15,545 nucleotides of DNA from DATAEU01 sp046724395. Its GTDB lineage: Bacteria > Actinomycetota > UBA4738 > HRBIN12. The notes under the pieces are model-generated. The model ran no database searches. It was not told the origin of the DNA and saw only the letters and a list, made by a program, of their open reading frames with translations. The position numbers and the translations under genes are program-made. Location of the stretch: the NCBI GenBank assembly GCA_046724395.1, contig JBKOWM010000037.1:1-15545 (forward strand). Reading direction: 5' to 3'. Of the stretch, positions 14,527-15,545 are shown one piece after another; the stretch's first letter is position 1, and each line of letters starts with the position of its first letter.

Positions 14527-14583
14527 TCAGCAGCAGCCGGGCGGGCAATCCGGACAGTCCGGACAGCAGGGATCGTGTCGCAT
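14527..14583 (-). CDS. 18-aa cysteine-rich peptide upstream of arsM (candidate)
   Basis: A short ORF reads MRHDPCCPDCPDCPPGCC: 18 residues with Cys at 6, 7, 10, 13, 17 and 18. Its ATG at 14583 has a near-ideal ribosome binding site, GGAAGGAGG, with about 5 nt spacing, among the best in the window. The core is a short internal repeat (TGT-CCG-GAC, TGT-CCG-GAT, TGC-CCG-CCC). It lies between the ars operator region and arsM, on the arsM strand. Two roles fit. It could be a thiol-rich As(III)-binding peptide of metallothionein character. Alternatively it could be a leader peptide whose clustered Cys codons sense cysteine supply, as polycysteine leader peptides do in mycobacteria. I know of no named family. 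Confidence 0.5.
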   Translation of the reverse strand: MRHDPCCPDCPDCPPGCC

Positions 14584-14595
14584 CGCGACCTCCTT

Positions 14596-14646
14596 CCAAC
14601 CGCTCTGGCCAACCGCTCTGGCCAACCGCTCTGGCCAACGGCCTGG
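14596..14646. repeat. 13-bp tandem repeat, three perfect copies plus one degenerate
   Basis: The unit CCAACCGCTCTGG occurs at 14596-14608, 14609-14621 and 14622-14634, followed by the degenerate 12-bp copy CCAACGGCCTGG (14635-14646). Each junction creates TGGCCA. It ends directly against the ribosome binding site of the Cys-rich peptide and so would form part of its 5' leader, close to the ArsR-box-like sites. A 13-bp period does not preserve a reading frame, which argues against coding and for a leader or slippage origin. Confidence 0.85.
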
Positions 14647-14652
14647 CGGTCC

Positions 14653-14668
14653 ATCGACCGCCGTCGAT
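14653..14668. promoter_or_regulatory. ArsR-box-like inverted repeat 1
   Basis: ATCGAC-CGCC-GTCGAT, a perfect 6+6 inverted repeat, in the arsM/arsR divergent promoter. Its centre is 30 bp from that of the second repeat. It resembles the short dyads bound by dimeric winged-helix ArsR/SmtB repressors. Confidence 0.5.
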
Positions 14669-14671
14669 ACG

Positions 14672-14700
14672 TTGACACATCCATCGACGGCCGTCAATAT
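14672..14700 (+). promoter_or_regulatory. arsR promoter (leaderless arrangement)
   Basis: TTGACA (14672-14677) is a consensus -35. After 17 bp comes CAATAT (14695-14700), a weak -10 that keeps the most conserved A and T. The GTG start of arsR is at 14707, 6 nt further on, which is where transcription should begin. No Shine-Dalgarno sequence precedes the GTG. Together this indicates a leaderless arsR mRNA. The second inverted repeat sits in the spacer, ideal for repression. Confidence 0.5.
14683..14698. promoter_or_regulatory. ArsR-box-like inverted repeat 2
   Basis: ATCGACGG-CCGTCAAT, a 16-bp dyad with one mismatch, lies between the -35 and -10 of the arsR promoter and repeats the ATCGAC half-site of the first dyad. 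Binding here would block RNA polymerase at arsR and, with the first site, could also control the divergent transcript toward arsM. Confidence 0.5.
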
Positions 14701-14706
14701 GAATCC

Positions 14707-15063
14707 GTGCGCAAGCAGATCGGTGAACTCGTCCAGGACTGCTGTACGCCACTCGGACCGTCGCCCCTGTCGGGGGAAGAAGCCGATCGGATGGCGTCGG
14801 CGCTTCGCGTGCTGGCGGATCCCGTCAGGCTCCAGATCGTCAGCCTGCTTGCCGGCGCCGAGGAGGCGTGCGTGTGCGACCTGACCCCGGCGGTCGGGGT
14901 ATCGCAGCCGACCGTCAGCCACCACCTGCGGGTCCTCTCGGACGCCGGTGTCGTCGAGCGCGAGCAGCGAGGACGATGGGCGTACTACCGTCTTCGCCCC
15001 GAGCCCCTCCGGCTCGTCGCCGATGCGCTCCTGCCCCGAGCCAGCGCACCCGCGCTCAGATGA
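14707..15063 (+). CDS. arsR: ArsR-family metalloregulatory repressor
   Basis: A 118-residue winged-helix repressor that releases DNA on binding As(III). The core is standard: ALRVLADPVRLQIVSLLAGAEEACVCDLT, recognition helix VSQPTVSHHLRVLSDAGVVEREQRGRWAYYRL. The ELCVCDL-type arsenite site is present as EEACVCDL, with two cysteines in the alpha-3 region (C56 and C58), and an additional pair C12-C13 near the N-terminus (VQDCCTPLG) could supply further thiolates. The start is GTG at 14707; upstream in-frame sequence overlaps the promoter and operators and is not coding. The stop overlaps an ATG (ATGA at 15060-15063) that opens a 30-codon ORF leading to arsC. It divergently faces arsM. Confidence 0.92.
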   Translation: MRKQIGELVQDCCTPLGPSPLSGEEADRMASALRVLADPVRLQIVSLLAGAEEACVCDLTPAVGVSQPTVSHHLRVLSDAGVVEREQRGRWAYYRLRPEPLRLVADALLPRASAPALR

Positions 15064-15152
15064 ACCCCCGCGCGGACGCGACGCGTGCAGCGTTCCGGCA
15101 TCTCGCCGCTACCTTCCGAGCGAAGCAGGTGAGGCTAAAGGAGCAATCGTGA
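15060..15152 (+). CDS. 30-aa small ORF bridging arsR and arsC (candidate coupling ORF)
   Basis: The ORF reads MNPRADATRAAFRHLAATF followed by RAKQVRLKEQS. Its ATG overlaps the arsR stop (ATGA) and its TGA overlaps the GTG of arsC (GTGA), so three frames are chained with 4-nt overlaps at both ends. It is basic and helical-looking and resembles no family I know. Its last codons contain the GGAG ribosome binding site of arsC. It may serve as a translational coupler rather than make a functional peptide, or may be fortuitous. Confidence 0.35.
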   Translation: MNPRADATRAAFRHLAATFRAKQVRLKEQS

Positions 15153-15545
15153 AGCAAGTCCCAGAGGTTCTGTTCGTCTGTGTCCACAACGCGGGGCGCT
15201 CCCAGATGGCCGCCGCCCTCCTAGATCATCACGCCGGCGGACGGGTGCGTGTCCGGTCCGCGGGAAGCGCACCCGCCGATCAGATCAACCCGGCCGTCGT
15301 CACGGCGATGAGCGAGATCGGGGTCGATCTCTCGAAGGAGTTCCCCAAGCCTCTCACGAACGATGTCGTCGACAGCGCCGACGTCGTCGTGACCATGGGT
15401 TGCGAAGAGGCGTGCCCCGTCTTCCCGGGGAAGCGATACATCGACTGGGAGCTCCCGGACCCGGCTGGCAAGACAGTGGAAGAGGTTCGCGCCATCCGCG
15501 ACGACATCGATCGACGGATCCGTCACCTGCTCGACCAACTCGTCG
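15149..15545 (+). CDS. arsC: Arsenate reductase, low-molecular-weight phosphatase type (cut by window edge)
   Basis: Reduces arsenate to arsenite. 132 residues are visible, nearly the full length of the family, and the frame is open at the window end. The phosphatase P-loop is C11-VHNAG-R17-S, with the nucleophilic Cys at 11. The resolving cysteines are C85 and C89 in MGCEEACPVFPG, and the family block RYIDWELPDPAGK follows. A three-cysteine layout like this fits thioredoxin- or mycothiol-linked reductases rather than the glutaredoxin-linked ArsC of enterobacteria. The start is GTG at 15149, overlapping the stop of the 30-codon ORF, with GGAG 5 nt upstream. It is presumably cotranscribed with arsR; further ars genes, such as an efflux permease, may follow outside the window. 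Confidence 0.95.
   Translation, partial: MKQVPEVLFVCVHNAGRSQMAAALLDHHAGGRVRVRSAGSAPADQINPAVVTAMSEIGVDLSKEFPKPLTNDVVDSADVVVTMGCEEACPVFPGKRYIDWELPDPAGKTVEEVRAIRDDIDRRIRHLLDQLV

Noticed and set aside
14596..14646. tRNA-like D-arm string (GGCCAGAGCGGTTGG on the minus strand)
   Set aside because: It resembles a D-arm, but it is just the 13-bp repeat; no acceptor stem, anticodon arm or T-arm is nearby.
14596..14646. CRISPR array
   Set aside because: Repeats are 13 bp and directly abutting with no spacers, and no cas genes are present.
14385..14684. 100-residue N-terminal extension of ArsM
   Set aside because: It would run through the tandem repeat and promoter region; the internal ATG at 14384 has a GAGGAGG site and the family N-terminus.
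14347..14706. N-terminal extension of ArsR
   Set aside because: It overlaps the start of arsM, the repeat and both dyads; the extension has no ArsR homology and the core starts after GTG 14707.

Overview
The window is high-GC DNA whose proteins look actinobacterial: many GTG starts, several probably leaderless starts, a form II CoxSLM set, and a cupin/nucleotide-cyclase locus. A deep-branching soil actinomycete is my best guess. This is inference from protein style only; there is no rRNA or marker gene to prove it. Both ends cut through genes.

Layout. (1) 1-2582, minus strand: a flavin-binding PNPOx-like protein, then a lipoprotein solute-binding protein and the first part of its DppB-like ABC permease, i.e. 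the start of a peptide/opine-type importer. (2) 2675-3753: a VOC (glyoxalase-fold) protein facing two small unknown minus-strand genes across a hairpin. (3) 3961-10338, plus strand: molybdenum hydroxylases. A single-chain fusion of a two-[2Fe-2S] subunit with an isoquinoline-oxidoreductase-type molybdopterin subunit is followed by a separate three-subunit CoxS-CoxL-CoxM-like enzyme whose active-site loop is AYRGAGR, so it should not be called a CO dehydrogenase. A perfect 7+7 bp inverted repeat precedes coxS. (4) 10349-12166: a small conserved unknown gene, then a damaged stretch. A cupin-nucleotide cyclase gene is split by an in-frame TAG and a frameshift. Convergent to it lies the C-terminal remnant of an amidohydrolase, broken by five single-base frame changes. 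(5) 12206-13594, minus: an intact amidase. (6) 13635-15545: an arsenic locus. arsM (arsenite methyltransferase) on the minus strand diverges from arsR and arsC on the plus strand.

The arsenic locus holds the most unusual small features. An 18-residue peptide with six cysteines (MRHDPCCPDCPDCPPGCC) has a strong ribosome binding site and sits upstream of arsM, just downstream of a 13-bp tandem repeat. Two ArsR-box-like inverted repeats lie exactly 30 bp apart around a TTGACA element, and arsR itself appears leaderless. A 30-codon ORF bridges arsR and arsC with 4-nt overlaps at both ends. The likely logic is that ArsR represses both directions, arsenite derepresses, ArsC reduces arsenate to arsenite, and ArsM methylates it. 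The Cys-rich peptide could be an As(III)-binding peptide or a cysteine-sensing leader peptide. No arsenite efflux pump is visible inside the window.
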